Below are positions 61,792 through 64,000 of a DNA stretch of 64,000 nt, piece after piece. Within the stretch, counting starts at the first letter, position 1. Every line of letters begins with the position of its first letter. Location: NCBI RefSeq assembly GCF_002078875.1, contig NC_034424.1, forward strand, positions 3,816,633-3,880,632. The letters run 5' to 3'. The notes below the pieces were generated by a model that had not been told where the DNA came from, did no database searches, and worked only from the letters and a program-made list of their open reading frames with translations. The position numbers and the translations under genes are program-made. The stretch comes from Numida meleagris. Taxonomy: Eukaryota > Chordata > Aves > Galliformes > Numididae.

Positions 61792-64000
61792 GGGGAGGGA
61801 AGAAGGTCTGAAGACTACAGAGCTATTTGTAAAACAAACGCTACAGCTTCAACACAACCTGTGCAGTTGGCCAGTGCTGCACTTATGGGCATAATGGAGG
61901 GGTGACTTTCAGTTTGGCATGTGTCAGATGTCATCACAGCTCCTCCTGTTCCAAAGGGGACTTTTAGAATGAGGGTCTACCCAGAAGATTCCTTGTGGAT
62001 GCCGATAGATTCACATCTTTGCAGGCTGGGAACAGGACAGGACATGTTGAAGTGCAGCTTATTATTCATTAGTACAGTGTCCTGCCAAAGAAAGAGCCAG
62101 GTCCCCTGCACCAGCATGCACGCAGCCGAATTCCCTACTCTGCATCCTCCTCAAGTGACTGCCTGACAGCGATCTGAAGCAGGCATCACATTTGTTTCTC
62201 TAACAGCCTGACTCCCAGGAAGACACTGTGCAATCAGCTAGCCAAAACCAAATCTGAAAAACACCTCCATCACTGGTCATGACTAATTAATTCTGCTTCG
62301 ACATTCCCCAGGGCACCTACCAGCTAGTAAAAGCTGCTGGAGAAAGAGACACTGCTGTGGAAAAGGAATAAATAGATTTTCTTCAACTGCAGCCATAGAA
62401 TTAGATAATAAATAACTAGATAGATAAATAATTTTCTATGAGTGGCAAATCAAATGCAGAACAAGAATAAGAATGGCTAGCTGGCTTATCCCGTGAGATC
62501 GAAGGTGTTTGGAAGGAGTTTCCAAAGAAGGATATTTAAAGTCTACTGTGCTCGTGAAGGCATAAGCCTGAAGTCATCTATCATGTCTAATGTGACTGTT
62601 TACAAAGACAGCCAACTATTCTTGGACATTTTATTCTTGATATAATATTCTTGGCTCAAAGTAGCTCAAGGAAGCGTCTTCCTAATTTACATCTCAGTTT
62701 TCTCCCTTCCCCTGCCTGGATTGCAGGCTTTGTTCCCAGAGTATCAGTACAGTCCCCCCCCACCAGCTGCCATGTGCTTGGTCTCTATTCTCCAGAGAGC
62801 TGTAGGTACCAGCCCAGATATGGATTCTTCAGTCTTTTCTCCTGTCTGGCCCTTAAATGCTTCTCCTCCCTAAATCCATGTGCTCTGTTCACATCAGTCC
62901 ATTAACCACACAACAGAGACTCCAGAGACAAAAATGTTATTCTGCACAACTTGAGGACATCGGCAGGAGTTCCAGCAGCATCCCGGATTCAGGTACTGAC
63001 CCCATACTGTGCATTGTACCAAGCAGATGGCAGTCTAATCCCTGCCAGCACGCAATGCCCAGTGCGCAGAGAGCACCCGTAACCCCTGTCTGATCAAATA
63101 TGCATACTCACATCTGATTTTACTTGAGCACTAGAAGTCCCTGTGCACTAACTCATCCAGGCAAATCAAATGCAAGACATCCAGACTTCAGTTCCTGCTA
63201 CAGCAAAGAGGAAGAAACTGTTCATTCCTCTTTGCCCACATATCTCTGCTCTGTAAGTCTTCGCTCTACCTTTGGCCCTTGAGGATACAGGTCCCAGCTT
63301 TCAGACAGGTTTATGCTTTCCTCCTTAGACATTCAGTTTGGATCCTGTGCTCCTCCTGCAACCAAGGCTTCCACTCCCTGCCCACCTTCCTACACACCTT
63401 CAGCTGAAATCTGTTCACATCTGTCCCTTCCCTCCTTCTTTGCTTCTCTTCTCCTTCACCCATCCTGCTCCTTGTTCAGCCCTTGCAGCAGGCCCAGACA
63501 GGACGCGTTATTAACACTTGCCACTTCATTAGTCATCTTCTGCAGGAGGAACAGAGGAGGAGAAAAGAGGAAAGTGCAAAAAGGGAGAGGAAGGAAAGTC
63601 GGATTAGAGAAAGAATGACAAAGAATTGAAGGTGTGAATGAGAAAGCGCTGCAGAAGAAGAAGTATGAGAAAAACCTAATGGGTGAGAAAGGGATTTATA
63701 ATTAATCTGCAGTCGTGTGAGAGAGCAGGGGAATGGAAGTCAAGACCATATACTTCTCCAAAGGCTTCCACTACTGATGTACTCTATGACTCCAGACTAA
63801 TCTTTTTATTTTCTCTTTTATCTCCCACTGCTCTGTACCCTTTGAGCATAAGTTATTTGAGGTATGAATTGTTTTTAACTGTGTGTAGCACAAAGGAAAC
63901 TGCAATCATAAGCACTGAAGATGTGAGACATTATTTTTAACACACGCTAAAATCAGACACAAAAAAGTGCTTAGGGATCGACTGACAATGCTTATTAATT

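Larger units (their letters stand above)
55604..63998. repeat. duplicated block, copy 2 (contig start at gap)
   Basis: It is nearly identical to 47110-55503 throughout, starting at the first base after the gap. It ends with CTTATTAA at 63998, where copy 1 runs into the gap, and the sequence then continues to the window edge with two further bases. Every feature in copy 1 (SINE relics, CpG patch, reverse transcriptase relic, AATA repeat) recurs here 8,495 bp further right. It is most likely the allelic or overlapping start of the next contig. Confidence 0.95.
41881..64000. other. sequence upstream of first BRINP1 coding exon (intron 1 and possibly beyond)
   Basis: The acceptor at 41880 requires an upstream non-coding exon, so at least the left part is intron 1. 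I could not place exon 1. The region contains MIR-like relics, an old reverse transcriptase relic, a CpG-rich patch at 52190-52495, simple repeats and the 8.4-kb duplicated block around the N gap. No protein-coding exon is recognised. Confidence 0.75.

Noticed and set aside
47110..63998. Genuine recent segmental duplication
   Set aside because: Both block edges coincide with the gap edges and the divergence is at allelic level; overlapping contigs explain it more simply. Kept as a finding for testing.
1..64000. CRISPR array, operon, phage or other prokaryotic system
   Set aside because: No direct-repeat/spacer pattern and no run of adjacent long frames; the window is bird intron sequence.

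Overview
The window is vertebrate nuclear DNA, most likely from a bird and probably a galliform. Three things point there: many 5'-truncated CR1 LINE pieces ending in the repeated (ATTCTATG)n tail, an internally deleted mariner resembling the chicken Galluhop/mariner family, and a single large-intron gene with GT-AG splice sites. There is no operon structure, no prokaryotic gene and no CRISPR array. The reading frames of 60-160 codons scattered through the window are mostly chance frames in intron sequence.

One gene is recognisable: BRINP1 (BMP/retinoic acid-inducible neural-specific protein 1, older name DBC1), on the minus strand. Four coding exons can be placed to the base from splice sites and phase: 41613-41880 (50 nt of 5' UTR, start codon, signal peptide), 11740-11930, 6491-6660 and 5118-5223. 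They join in phase into 228 complete codons plus one base, covering the N-terminus and most of the MACPF-type domain. The remaining coding exons lie off the left edge (below position 1). The non-coding first exon and promoter were not identified. Intron lengths are 29,682 bp (11931-41612), 5,079 bp (6661-11739) and 1,267 bp (5224-6490). Position 1-5117 lies in the next intron and 41881-64000 lies upstream of the first coding exon.

The introns hold about ten CR1 fragments in both orientations (one pair nested head to head), one mariner deletion derivative joined to the end of a CR1 copy, several ancient MIR-like SINE relics, a degenerate non-LTR reverse transcriptase relic, simple repeats, and a few CpG-retaining patches that may be regulatory.

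The right-hand 17 kb is dominated by an apparent duplication. Positions 47110-55503 recur as 55604-63998, about 99.9% identical (nine substitutions and one A-run indel found by eye), separated by exactly 100 Ns. The first copy stops at the gap and the second starts at it, which is the pattern of two overlapping contigs left unmerged. I read this as an assembly artefact, so the true upstream region is probably about 8.5 kb shorter than shown. I found no convincing undescribed system. The items most worth checking are the false duplication, the uORF pair ahead of BRINP1, the 74-nt polypurine tract abutting its first coding exon, the CpG-rich patch at 52190-52495, and the retroelement relics.
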